DNA of 64,000 nt, taken from positions 1,303,501 through 1,367,500 of the forward strand of contig NZ_CP083539.1 in the NCBI RefSeq assembly GCF_025144335.1, written 5' to 3'. Source of the stretch: Jannaschia sp. W003. GTDB taxonomy: Bacteria > Pseudomonadota > Alphaproteobacteria > Rhodobacterales > Rhodobacteraceae. The notes beneath the pieces are model-generated. The model did no database searches. It was given only the letters and a program-made list of their open reading frames with translations, and was not told the DNA's origin. The translations under genes were made by a program, and so were the position numbers. Within the stretch, counting starts at the first letter, position 1. The number at the start of each line of letters is the position of its first letter. Below are positions 42,801-49,486 of this stretch, in pieces.

Positions 42801-43856
42801 CTAGTCCCCGAAGCCCGGCGGCAGCGGGGCGCCCGCGGGCACGAGGGCGAGGGCCTTGAACAGATCGCCCATCTCGGAGGGGTGAAGGAGGCGCCGGTGC
42901 GCGGCGGCCAGCGCCTCCACCGCGGCGGCGTCGCGGCCCCGGGCGAGGGCCTGCACGCGCGCCGTGGCGCCGAGCCGCTCCAGCAGCACGCCCTGCCGCT
43001 CCATCCCCGAGACGCGCAGGCCCGGCACGCCCCCGGCGGCCAGCGCCACCGCCTCGAAGTCCACGTGGGCCGTGAGGTCGGCCTCGCCCGGATCGGCCAG
43101 CGGGTCGACCGCCGCGCCCGCACGCACCGCCTGCAGCGTGTCGCCGCGCGAGCGCCAGTGCCCGTAGTCCACGAAGATCGCCGCGCCCCCCTCGGCCACC
43201 CGCCGCGCGATGGCGGCGACCACGCCGGGCAGGGCAGGGCAGCGCTCCACCACCGTGCCGTCGGGGACGTCGAAGCGGTCCAGCTCGGGGACGAGGGCGG
43301 GTGGACCGGCGGCGAAGGCGAGCGCGCCCTCCCGCTCCGTCACCAGCACCTCGGACCAGCCATCGCCCGCGCGCCGCCACTGGCGCACCGGCAGGGCGTC
43401 GAGGAACTCGTTGGCGACGAGCAGGAGGGGGCCGTCCGGCAGGGCGTCCACCGTGTCGTGCCAGGTGGGATCGTGGTCGCCGAGACGCTTGGCCTGCTCC
43501 GCGCGCAGGGCGGGCGAGGCCTCCACGAGGTGGAGGCGGAGCGCGTCATGGAAGCCGGGAACGCGCGCGGTGGCGCGCAGGGCGTCGGCCATCAGTGTGC
43601 CGCGCCCCGGTCCCGGCTCCGCCAGCGTCACGGGCGCGGGCGCCCCCTGGTCGAGCCACGCCTGCGCGAGGGCCAGTCCCAGCAGCTCGCCGAACACCTG
43701 GGAGATCTCGGGCGCGGTGGTGAAGTCGCGGCCCAGCGGGTCGCGGCGCACGTAGTAGCCCCATTCGGGGTGCACGAGGCAGTCGTGCATCCAGTCGGCC
43801 ACGGTCATCGGCCCCGCGGCTCGGATGCGCCGCAGGAGGTGGTCGCGCAGGCTCAC
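42801..43856 (-). CDS. midA: SAM-dependent methyltransferase MidA/NDUFAF7 family
   Basis: A 351-residue protein methyltransferase-like enzyme. PMTVADWMHDCLVHPEWGYYVRRDPLGRDFTTAPEISQVFGELLGLALAQAW and the SAM loop LAEPGPGRGTLMADALRAT fit the family; the human homologue methylates an Arg of a complex I subunit. The terminal LHPSEMGDLFKALALV is also typical. The GTG start at 43856 overlaps the lgt stop (GTGA). The bacterial target is not known. Confidence 0.9.
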   Translation of the reverse strand: MSLRDHLLRRIRAAGPMTVADWMHDCLVHPEWGYYVRRDPLGRDFTTAPEISQVFGELLGLALAQAWLDQGAPAPVTLAEPGPGRGTLMADALRATARVPGFHDALRLHLVEASPALRAEQAKRLGDHDPTWHDTVDALPDGPLLLVANEFLDALPVRQWRRAGDGWSEVLVTEREGALAFAAGPPALVPELDRFDVPDGTVVERCPALPGVVAAIARRVAEGGAAIFVDYGHWRSRGDTLQAVRAGAAVDPLADPGEADLTAHVDFEAVALAAGGVPGLRVSGMERQGVLLERLGATARVQALARGRDAAAVEALAAAHRRLLHPSEMGDLFKALALVPAGAPLPPGFGD

Positions 43857-44746
43857 GCCGTGCGGCGCCGGCCCGCCGCCACCGCCAGCGCCATCGCGCC
43901 GAGGCCCACGACGAGCATCGGCAGGCTCAGCACCTGTCCCATGCTCAGGCCGAACTCCGGCGAGCCGACCACGTGGCCGAGCGGGTTCTCTGGGGTGATG
44001 TACTGGGCGTCGGCCACGCGGAACCGCTCCACGAAGATGCGCGCCGTCGCATAGCCGGCGAGGAACAGCCCCGTCACGAAGCCGGGCCGCTTCAGCGCCC
44101 CGCGCGCGGCCACGATCCAGAGCACGGCCAGCAGCACCACGCCCTCCAGCAGCGCCTCGTAGAGCTGCGAGGGATGGCGCGCGCAGGCCGCCGCGGCCGT
44201 GGCGCAGGCCTGCGCGGCCTCGCCGGGAAACACCACCGCCCACGGCAGGTCCGAGGGACGGCCCCACAACTCGGCGTTGATGAAGTTCGCGAGCCGCCCC
44301 AGCGCGAGGCCCAGCGGCGTGGCCAGCGCGGCCACGTCCAGCATCTGCCGGATCGGCACGCCGTTCTTCAGCGCGAAGGCGATCACGGCGAGGCCGGTGG
44401 CGATCATGCCGCCGTGGAAGCTCATTCCGCCCTCCCAGACGGCGAGGATCTCGCCGGGGTTCGCGAAGTAGTGCTCGGGCCGGTAGAACAGCACGTAGCC
44501 CAGCCGCCCGCCCAGGATCACGCCGAGCGTCGCCCAGGTCATGGCGTCCTCGATCTGCGCCCTGGTCATCGGCGCGGTGCCGCCCGGCCACCACTCGGTA
44601 TGCGCGACGGCCGCGCGGGCGAGCGCCCACCCCCCGAGGATCGCGGCGATATAGGCCAGCGCGTACCAGCGCAGCGCGAAGTCGAAGCCGCCGAGCGAGA
44701 GCGTGAAGATCTCGGGCGCGATGTCGGGGAAGGGGATCACGAGCAT
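43853..44746 (-). CDS. lgt: Prolipoprotein diacylglyceryl transferase
   Basis: Inner-membrane enzyme of 297 residues that adds diacylglycerol to the lipobox Cys of prelipoproteins. The family motif GRLANFINAELWGRP is complete, and the conserved His lies in EGGMSFHGGMIATGLA. Seven hydrophobic helices are visible. The ATG at 44746 (MLVIPFPDIAPEIF) is preferred over the one at 44782, whose extra 12 residues are not family-like. It is co-translated with midA. Confidence 0.95.
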   Translation of the reverse strand: MLVIPFPDIAPEIFTLSLGGFDFALRWYALAYIAAILGGWALARAAVAHTEWWPGGTAPMTRAQIEDAMTWATLGVILGGRLGYVLFYRPEHYFANPGEILAVWEGGMSFHGGMIATGLAVIAFALKNGVPIRQMLDVAALATPLGLALGRLANFINAELWGRPSDLPWAVVFPGEAAQACATAAAACARHPSQLYEALLEGVVLLAVLWIVAARGALKRPGFVTGLFLAGYATARIFVERFRVADAQYITPENPLGHVVGSPEFGLSMGQVLSLPMLVVGLGAMALAVAAGRRRTA

Positions 44747-44839
44747 GGGCCGTGCCGTGGCCGCGCGGGGCGGGGCTGTCAAGCTTGAGGCGCGGCGCCC
44801 GTGCCCCCATATCCGGCGGGATCCCGGAGGAGAGACCCA

Positions 44840-45079
44840 ATGCAGACCCGCAACCGCTTCATGGACGACATCGGCCAGCTCATGACCAACGCGATGGGCG
44901 TGGCGCAGGGCGCGCGCGCCGAGGCCGAGACCGCGTTCCAGTCGATGCTGGACCGCTGGATGGCCGACCGCGACTTCGTGACGCGCGAGGAGTTCGACGC
45001 CGTGCGCGCGATGGCCCAGAAGGCCCGCGAGGAGAACGAGGCGCTGCGCGCCCGCATCGAGGCGCTGGAGGCGAAGTGA
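44840..45079 (+). CDS. ubiK: Ubiquinone biosynthesis accessory factor UbiK (BMFP family)
   Basis: A 79-residue helical protein. MQTRNRFMDDIGQLMTNAMGVAQGARAE is the membrane-associating amphipathic part and the C-terminal coiled coil reads FVTREEFDAVRAMAQKAREENEALRARIEALEAK. UbiK assists the UbiJ scaffold of aerobic ubiquinone synthesis. GGAGGAG lies before the ATG at 44840. Its stop overlaps the next gene (GTGA). Confidence 0.9.
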   Translation: MQTRNRFMDDIGQLMTNAMGVAQGARAEAETAFQSMLDRWMADRDFVTREEFDAVRAMAQKAREENEALRARIEALEAK

Positions 45080-45402
45080 AGGCGCTCGCCTTCCTCACCG
45101 AGCGGCTGATCGCCCGGGCCGAGGCGCAGGGCGACCTGCGCGGGCTCGAAGGCGAGGGCAAGCCGCTGCCGCCCGCCGAAGGCGGGGCCTACGTCGATCC
45201 GATCGAGTCGGCGGGCTTCCGCATGATGGCGCGCGAGGGCGCGCTGCCGCCCGAGGTGGTGCTCGCCAAGCAGGCCGCCGCGCTGCGCGAGGAGCTGAAG
45301 GCGACGGAAGGCGAGGCGGAGCGCCGTGCCCTGATGACGCGGCTCGCGGACATCGAGATGCGGCGCGCGATGCGGATGGAGGCGCGGCGGCGGGGGCGGT
45401 AG
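45076..45402 (+). CDS. DUF1992 (DnaJ-homologue subfamily C member 28-like) protein
   Basis: A 108-residue protein matching DUF1992: the start FLTERLIARAEAQGDLRGLEGEGKPLPP and then YVDPIESAGFRMMAREGALPPEVVLAKQAAALREEL are characteristic. The GTG start at 45076 overlaps the ubiK stop, so both are made from one transcript. The family is found in bacteria and in eukaryotic DNAJC28; no biochemical role is settled. Confidence 0.88.
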   Translation: MKALAFLTERLIARAEAQGDLRGLEGEGKPLPPAEGGAYVDPIESAGFRMMAREGALPPEVVLAKQAAALREELKATEGEAERRALMTRLADIEMRRAMRMEARRRGR

Positions 45403-45452
45403 GCGCCCCTGCGTCCTCACCTTGCCCGAAGTACCTCGGGGGAGCGCGTAGC

Positions 45453-45470
45453 GCGGGGGCAGAGCCCCCT
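45453..45470. repeat. Copy of GCGGGGGCAGAGCCCCCT repeat, left of mmcB
   Basis: This 18-mer recurs as its exact reverse complement at 46364-46381, on the other side of mmcB. Both copies are flanked by CG-rich tracts reading like the widespread intergenic element of Rhodobacterales (GGGGGCTCTGCCCCC core, followed by the phrase CCCCCGAGGTACTTCGGG, here at 45427-45444 on the opposite strand). Confidence 0.6.
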
Positions 45471-45505
45471 CGTACGGTCGTCGCGGGTGCCACGCCGGGG
45501 CCGGA

Positions 45506-45524
45506 GACTTTCCTGCGGAAAGTC
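45506..45524. repeat. Perfect hairpin GACTTTCC/GGAAAGTC
   Basis: An 8-bp perfect stem around TGC in the interval before mmcB. It is AT-richer than its context and not followed by a T-run, so it is not a standard terminator. Confidence 0.5.
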
Positions 45525-45562
45525 CCGGTTAGGGCGGCGTGGCATCTTGTTGCGAGACGCGA

Positions 45563-45589
45563 CATTTCCTGCCCTTCGGGCAGGAAATG
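45563..45589. repeat. Perfect 12-bp stem CATTTCCTGCCC/GGGCAGGAAATG
   Basis: Bases 45563-45574 pair with 45578-45589 around TTC, the most stable palindrome in the interval. It has no downstream T-run. It could be a folded RNA element or a relic of a repeat. Confidence 0.55.
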
Positions 45590-45629
45590 CGCGGGATCCG
45601 CAGCGACCGTCGAGCGATCATTCCCGAGG

Positions 45630-45645
45630 ACCTGTATGTACAGGT
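45630..45645. repeat. 16-bp interrupted palindrome ACCTGTA-TG-TACAGGT
   Basis: Arms of 7 bp with a 2-nt centre, 190 nt before the mmcB start. The short, symmetric and nearly perfect layout is more like a protein-binding operator than a hairpin. Confidence 0.4.
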
Positions 45646-45806
45646 GGGCGCCGGGTAACACGGCCAGGACCGCATCAGAGCCAACTCCCTCGGAATTGCT
45701 TAAGGCCACCGGAATTTCGCCGAGTGACGAGAAGAGCAGAACCCGCGAGAAGCCAGATAGGCCCCGCCCCCGGGGCCTTCAAGCGGGAGGGGGAGGCTGG
45801 ACAGCG

Positions 45807-45821
45807 ATTCACCTTTCGTTC
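45807..45821 (+). promoter_or_regulatory. LexA (SOS) box-like site before mmcB
   Basis: ATTC-N7-GTTC at 45807-45821 matches the alphaproteobacterial LexA site GTTC-N7-GTTC with one mismatch. It ends 13 nt before the mmcB ATG, so LexA bound there would block transcription. mmcB is SOS-regulated in Caulobacter, which supports the assignment. Confidence 0.5.
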
Positions 45822-45834
45822 ACAAGATCGCCCC

Positions 45835-46302
45835 ATGCTCGACCGTCCCGCCCTCCTGCCCGACGCCCCCATGCAGCCCGGCCAGCTGCTGGCCCGCGGC
45901 GTCGCGCGGCACCTGCGGGACCACGACTTCTGCTGCCTTGAGGAGTTCGTGCCCGACCGCGGCCTGCGCATCGACGTGATGGCCATGGGGCCGAAGTCCG
46001 AGTTCTGGGTGATCGAGTGCAAGTCGAGCCGCGCGGACTTCATGTCGGACCTCAAGTGGCGGAACTACTTGCCTTTTGCGGATCGGTTCTTCTTCGCCGT
46101 GGACTGCGATTTCCCGACCGAGATCCTGCCCGGCGATGTGGGCCTCATCATCGGCGACGCCTTCGGGGCCGAGGTGATCCGCATGCCGGAAGGCACGCCG
46201 CTGCCGCAGGCCAAGCGCCGCAAGCTGACCGTCCGGTTCGCGCGCACGGCGGCGCAGCGGCTGCACTGGGCACGCGACCCGATGCTGCGCTCGGCGTCCT
46301 GA
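45835..46302 (+). CDS. mmcB: MmcB family DNA repair protein
   Basis: A 155-residue protein of the MmcB/DUF1052 family. The nuclease-like core is clear: LEEFVPDRGLRIDVMAMGPKSEFWVIECKSSRADFMSDLKWRNYLPFADRFFFAVD, where the Asp and the E-x-K arrangement (ECKSS) form a PD-(D/E)xK-like site. MmcB in Caulobacter contributes to mitomycin C resistance and is controlled by LexA. A one-mismatch SOS box lies just upstream. The gene stands alone, flanked by repeat-rich spacers. Confidence 0.9.
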   Translation: MLDRPALLPDAPMQPGQLLARGVARHLRDHDFCCLEEFVPDRGLRIDVMAMGPKSEFWVIECKSSRADFMSDLKWRNYLPFADRFFFAVDCDFPTEILPGDVGLIIGDAFGAEVIRMPEGTPLPQAKRRKLTVRFARTAAQRLHWARDPMLRSAS

Positions 46303-46363
46303 ACGGGGGGGGCGCCCCCCGTGCACCCTGCGTGCACCCCCCGTGCATACCGGCGGCGTCGAT

Positions 46364-46381
46364 AGGGGGCTCTGCCCCCGC
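46364..46381. repeat. Copy of the 18-mer repeat, right of mmcB (inverted)
   Basis: Exact reverse complement of 45453-45470. Internally it is itself palindromic (GGGGGC...GCCCCC around TCT), so it can fold. Confidence 0.6.
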
Positions 46382-46408
46382 TCGCTGCGCGCGTCCGGGG
46401 CTTCGCCC

Positions 46409-46457
46409 GTCCGCAGGCGGATCGGTCCACTGGACCGATCCCGGGAAGCCTGCGGAC
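46409..46457. repeat. Nested inverted repeats, possible bidirectional terminator
   Basis: Outer arms GTCCGCAGGC (46409-46418) and GCCTGCGGAC (46448-46457) enclose an inner perfect palindrome, GATCGGTCC (46420-46428) and GGACCGATC (46432-46440). It lies between two converging genes and could end both transcripts. Confidence 0.55.
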
Positions 46458-46509
46458 CTCCTCGGAATTTACGAAACGAAGATCAGAAGGCGTGTTCGCC
46501 GCGCGCGGC

Positions 46510-46707
46510 TCAGCGGCCCTTGGCGCCCATGGCGCGGGCCATCGCGGCGGCGGCGCGGAGCTCCTCGGCGATGTCCTCGGCCTCCTCGGGCTCGAAGTCC
46601 ATCGGGATCTCGGTGCCGTGGCTCTCGATGAAGAGGCGCACCATGCCGCGGTCGGTGGGACCGATCTGCAGGTTCGCCTCGGCGTCGGATTCGTCGTTGA
46701 TGCCCAT
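46510..46707 (-). CDS. Small DUF6324-like protein
   Basis: A 65-residue acidic protein. GINDESDAEANLQIGPTDRGMVRLFIESHGTEIPMDFEPEEAEDIAEELRAAAAMARAMG has a strand-rich first half and a helical tail rich in Glu. It resembles the DUF6324 family of Rhodobacterales, a recollection that should be checked by a profile search. Role unknown. It is divergent from the GNAT gene at 46752. Confidence 0.65.
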   Translation of the reverse strand: MGINDESDAEANLQIGPTDRGMVRLFIESHGTEIPMDFEPEEAEDIAEELRAAAAMARAMGAKGR

Positions 46708-46751
46708 GGCGGCCCTCTAGCGCCGCCGCGGGCCCCGTGCAACGTGGGAGC

Positions 46752-47234
46752 ATGACAGGCGACGTCGAGTTCCGCGACCTCGAGCCCGGGGACGCCGGCT
46801 GGGTCGCCTCGCGCCACGGCGCGCTCTACTGGCGCGACGAGGGCTACGACATCCGCTTCGAGGCGCTGGTGCTGGGGCTGCTGGCGCGGTTCATCGAGAC
46901 GCGCACCGCGCACGAGCGGGCCTGGATCGCCCACCGCGGGGACGAGCGGCTGGGCTGCATCTTCTGCACCCGCCCCTCGGACGAGTCGGCGAAGCTGCGG
47001 ATGTTCCTCGTGGAGCCGGCGATGCGCGGCACCGGGCTGGCGGACGCGCTGCTGGACCGCTGCATGGCCTTCGCGCGGGAGACCGGTGCGCGGCGGCTTA
47101 CGCTCTGGACCCACGAGAGCCACGGCGCGGCGGGACGGCTCTACGCGCGGCGGGGCTTCCGCATGGTGGACTCGAAGCCGGTCGAGGCGTTCGGGCAGCC
47201 CACCGTGGAGCAGAGCTGGGAGATCGCGTTGTAG
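46752..47234 (+). CDS. GNAT family N-acetyltransferase
   Basis: A 160-residue acetyltransferase. FRDLEPGDAGWVASRHGALYWRDEGYD at the start and the acetyl-CoA loop LVEPAMRGTGLADALLDRCMAFARETGARRLTLWTHESHGAAGRLYARRGFRMVDSKPVEAFG are characteristic. This form, often described as a MarR-associated or ArsR-linked GNAT, has no MarR domain here. Target unknown. Confidence 0.85.
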   Translation: MTGDVEFRDLEPGDAGWVASRHGALYWRDEGYDIRFEALVLGLLARFIETRTAHERAWIAHRGDERLGCIFCTRPSDESAKLRMFLVEPAMRGTGLADALLDRCMAFARETGARRLTLWTHESHGAAGRLYARRGFRMVDSKPVEAFGQPTVEQSWEIAL

Positions 47235-47268
47235 GGCCGCCGGGGGAGAAAACCCCGCCCCGCCGCTC

Positions 47269-47297
47269 TTGCGCGGCGCGCGCCCCTTCGCTAGATC
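47269..47297 (+). promoter_or_regulatory. Weak candidate promoter of tRNA-His
   Basis: TTGCGC (47269-47274), 17 bases, TAGATC (47292-47297), ending 38 nt before the tRNA. The spacing is right; each hexamer matches only half of the consensus. Confidence 0.3.
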
Positions 47298-47335
47298 GCG
47301 CCCCGAGCGGTGCCGCGAGGCGCCGCGGGACGAGT

Positions 47336-47412
47336 GCCGGCGTAGCTCAGTTGGTTAGAGCGCCTGATTGTGGATCAGGAGGTCCCCCGTTCGAGCCGGG
47401 GCGCTGGTACCA
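47336..47412 (+). tRNA. tRNA-His (GTG anticodon)
   Basis: A 77-nt cloverleaf. The acceptor stem 47336-47342 pairs with 47402-47408 (two G-U pairs), the D arm is GCTC...GAGC, the anticodon arm is CCTGA-TTGTGGA-TCAGG with GTG as anticodon, and the T arm is CCCCG...CGGGG. The discriminator is A and CCA is encoded. The base before G1 is T rather than G, so the usual G-1 of tRNA-His is absent, as in many Alphaproteobacteria. Confidence 0.95.
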
Positions 47413-47427
47413 TCCAAATCTTTGGAT
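47412..47427 (+). terminator. AT-rich hairpin right after tRNA-His
   Basis: ATCCAAA/TTTGGAT (7 + 7, loop TC) starts at the last base of the CCA and is followed by TTGCTAACATTTT. It probably terminates the tRNA transcript. Confidence 0.5.
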
Positions 47428-47554
47428 TTGCTAACATTTTCCGCCGCCGCGGGTCCATCGCTCCGGCGACTTCGCGTGTGCCGTCGTGGGGACACGTGGG
47501 GACGGAGGCGCGCCGAGAGGTGGATCGGTGGGGACAGAGGGGTTTCGGCCCGCC

Positions 47555-48010
47555 TCAGGCCAGCCTCTTCTCGAAGAACACGCGGCGGAAGCCGTGCTCC
47601 TCCCGCCGCCCGGTCTCGCGGTAGCCGAGGGCGGGGTAGAGCGTGAGGTTCGCCGTCATCGCCTCGTTGGTGTAGAGGCGCACGGAGGCCAGCCCGAGGC
47701 GGCGCGCCTCGGCCTCGCAGTGGCGGATCAGCGCGCCGCCGAGGCCGCGGCCCTGGGCGCCCGGGTGGACGGCGACGGTCTCCAGCAGCATCGCCGGGCC
47801 GTCCGCGCGGAAGGCGATGCACCCCAGCAGCGGGCCGAGGGCCGGGGCGACGCGGACCTCGCCGGCGGCCACCAGCGCGGGCCAGTCGTCGCCCATGGGC
47901 GCGGGCTCGCGGCCGATCGCGGCAACGTAAGGCGCGTAGGCGGCGCGGACGCAGGCGCGGACCGCCGCGGCGTCGGCCGGGACGGCGGGGCGGATCGCGA
48001 CCTCAGCCAA
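47555..48010 (-). CDS. GNAT family N-acetyltransferase
   Basis: A 151-residue acetyltransferase with the cofactor loop VAVHPGAQGRGLGGALIRHCEAEARRLGLASVRLYTNEAMTANLTLYPALGYRETGRREEHGFRRVFFEK. It is the last gene of the long minus-strand block and overlaps the RidA gene by 8 nt. It may modify an amine produced in the aminobenzoate pathway, which is inference from position only. Confidence 0.85.
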   Translation of the reverse strand: MAEVAIRPAVPADAAAVRACVRAAYAPYVAAIGREPAPMGDDWPALVAAGEVRVAPALGPLLGCIAFRADGPAMLLETVAVHPGAQGRGLGGALIRHCEAEARRLGLASVRLYTNEAMTANLTLYPALGYRETGRREEHGFRRVFFEKRLA

Positions 48011-48398
48011 CGTGGGCGGTGGCCTCGATCTCGACCAGCGCGCGGTCCTCGACCAGCTCCGAGACCACCAGCATCGACATGGCCGGGAAGTGGCGGCCGA
48101 ACACCTCGCGGTAGGCCTCGCCCACGGCGCGCTGGGCGGCGAGGTAGGCGTACTTGTCGGTCACGAACCACGTCAGTCGCGCCACGTCCGTGGCCGAGCC
48201 GCCCGCCGCCTCGACCACCGCGACCACGTTCGCGAGCGCCTGGCGCATCTGCCCCACGAAGTCGTCCGCCACGAAGCGCTTCGACGCGTCCCATCCGATC
48301 TGGCCGGCCACGTGGAGCGTGCCGTCGGGGGCGAGCATGCCGTTGGCGTAGCCGAGCGCGGGCGCCCAGCCCTCGGGGTGGATCGGGGTCAATGTCAT
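48003..48398 (-). CDS. RidA/YjgF family enamine/imine deaminase
   Basis: A 131-residue protein of the RidA superfamily. GMLAPDGTLHVAGQIGWDASKRF, ALANVVAVVEAAGGSATDVARLTWFVTDKYAYLA and PAMSMLVVSELVEDRALVEIEATAH follow the family, including the late EIEATA segment. RidA proteins hydrolyse reactive enamines or imines. The aminobenzoyl-CoA pathway upstream creates an amino-cyclohexene-type CoA ester, so a deaminase role is chemically sensible. It overlaps the thioesterase and the GNAT genes. Confidence 0.88.
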   Translation of the reverse strand: MTLTPIHPEGWAPALGYANGMLAPDGTLHVAGQIGWDASKRFVADDFVGQMRQALANVVAVVEAAGGSATDVARLTWFVTDKYAYLAAQRAVGEAYREVFGRHFPAMSMLVVSELVEDRALVEIEATAHVG

Positions 48399-48799
48399 GG
48401 GGCGGGCTCCAGATGGTCGGCGAGGCGGAGGCGGACGGCGTCGGGCCACGGGGCCGGGCGGCCCCCGGCGCCGACGTGGACGAGGGTGGCGCGGGTCTCC
48501 CAGCGCGGCTCGCCCCCGCACTGCGCGTCGAGGCGATAGGCGAGGCTGGTGCGGCCGAGCTTCGTGAGCGCGAGCCGCAGCCGCAGCACGTCGCCGTGGC
48601 GCGAGGGGGCGCGGAAGCGGGTGGCGATCTCGGCGGTGGGCACGCCGGCATCGCGGAGCAGGTCCTCGAAGGGCCAGTCGAGGGCCTCCGCGAAGAACCG
48701 CTCCACGAGGTCGTTGGCGATCTCGAAGGCGCGCGGGAAGAACACGATACCCGCCGGGTCGCAGTGCCGGAACAGCACCTTCTGGGTGGTCTCGAACAT
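48395..48799 (-). CDS. Acyl-CoA thioesterase (4-hydroxybenzoyl-CoA thioesterase-like)
   Basis: A 134-residue hot-dog-fold protein. The motif VLFRHCDPAGIVFFPRAFEIANDLVERFFAEAL matches 4HBT-family thioesterases, with the active-site Asp of the CDPAGI motif. It would release CoA from an aromatic or acyl-CoA. Its start directly abuts the livF stop and it overlaps RidA by 4 nt. Confidence 0.9.
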   Translation of the reverse strand: MFETTQKVLFRHCDPAGIVFFPRAFEIANDLVERFFAEALDWPFEDLLRDAGVPTAEIATRFRAPSRHGDVLRLRLALTKLGRTSLAYRLDAQCGGEPRWETRATLVHVGAGGRPAPWPDAVRLRLADHLEPAP

Positions 48800-49486
48800 C
48801 TACACCCCCACCAATCGCTCGGCGGTCTCGTCGGTGAGGTCGGCGACGGGCCCCTCCCAGGCGGTGCGGCCGCGCTGGAGGATCGCGGCGCGGTCGCAGA
48901 CGGCGCGCAGCTCGGCGAGGGACTTGTCGATCACGAGGAGGGCCATCGCGCCGTCGCGGCGCACCGCGCCCACGGCGGCCCAGATCTCGGCGCGCACGAG
49001 GGGGGCGAGGCCCTCGGTGGCCTCGTCGAGGATCAGGAGGCGCGGGTTGGTCATCAGCGCGCGGCCGATGGCGAGCATCTGCTGCTCGCCGCCCGAAAGC
49101 GTGGCGGCGCGCTGGGTGCGGCGCTCCCCGAGCCGGGGGAAGAGGGCGGCGACCTTGTCCATGTCCCACGGGCCGGGGCGGGCGGCGGCGACGAGGTTCT
49201 CGTGCACGGTGAGGGAGCGGAAGCAGCGGCGGCCCTCGGGCACCAGCCCGATGCCGAGGCGGGCGGCGCGGTGGGAGGGCAGGGCGCGCAAGTCGCGGCC
49301 GTCGAATTGGAGGGTGCCGGTGGCGGGCAGCATCCGGCAGATGGCCTTCACGGTGGTGGTCTTGCCCATGCCGTTGCGCCCCATGAGGGCGACGGCCTCG
49401 CCCTCCTCGACGCGCAGGTCGACGCCGTGGAGGGCCTGGGCGGTGCCGTAGGAGGCCTCGACGCCTTGCAGTTCCAGCAGGCTCAT
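48800..49486 (-). CDS. livF: LIV-type ABC transporter ATP-binding protein (LivF)
   Basis: ATPase of 228 residues. Walker A GRNGMGKTTT, signature LSGGEQQMLAIGRAL, Walker B RLLILDEATEGLAP. The distal LVIDKSLAELRAVCDRAAIL is typical of LivF. It overlaps livG by 4 nt. Together with livG, livH, livM and livK it makes a complete importer; in this operon it probably carries an aromatic acid or amino acid rather than a branched-chain amino acid. Confidence 0.95.
   Translation of the reverse strand: MSLLELQGVEASYGTAQALHGVDLRVEEGEAVALMGRNGMGKTTTVKAICRMLPATGTLQFDGRDLRALPSHRAARLGIGLVPEGRRCFRSLTVHENLVAAARPGPWDMDKVAALFPRLGERRTQRAATLSGGEQQMLAIGRALMTNPRLLILDEATEGLAPLVRAEIWAAVGAVRRDGAMALLVIDKSLAELRAVCDRAAILQRGRTAWEGPVADLTDETAERLVGV

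Larger units (their letters stand above)
45403..45834. other. 432-nt gene-free interval with several palindromes
   Basis: No credible protein gene is seen between the DUF1992 and mmcB genes. The stretch holds a Rhodobacterales-type repeat (45453-45470), three strong inverted repeats (45506-45524, 45563-45589, 45630-45645) and an SOS-like box (45807-45821). The middle has a clearly lower GC content than its surroundings. It may include a small RNA or a remnant element. Confidence 0.5.
46303..46509. other. 207-nt convergent spacer with nested palindromes
   Basis: Between the ends of mmcB and the DUF6324-like gene. It has GTGCA repeated at 46321, 46332 and 46343 (11-bp steps), the 18-mer AGGGGGCTCTGCCCCCGC at 46364-46381, and a nested pair of inverted repeats at 46409-46457. 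No gene is seen. Confidence 0.5.

Noticed and set aside
45636-45941. Possible coding in the spacer before mmcB
   Set aside because: The frame is out of phase with mmcB and its sequence does not resemble protein; no ribosome site is present.
47355-47822. Minus-strand frame crossing the tRNA-His gene
   Set aside because: It overlaps a good tRNA and the GNAT gene in another frame, with no ribosome site or family pattern.
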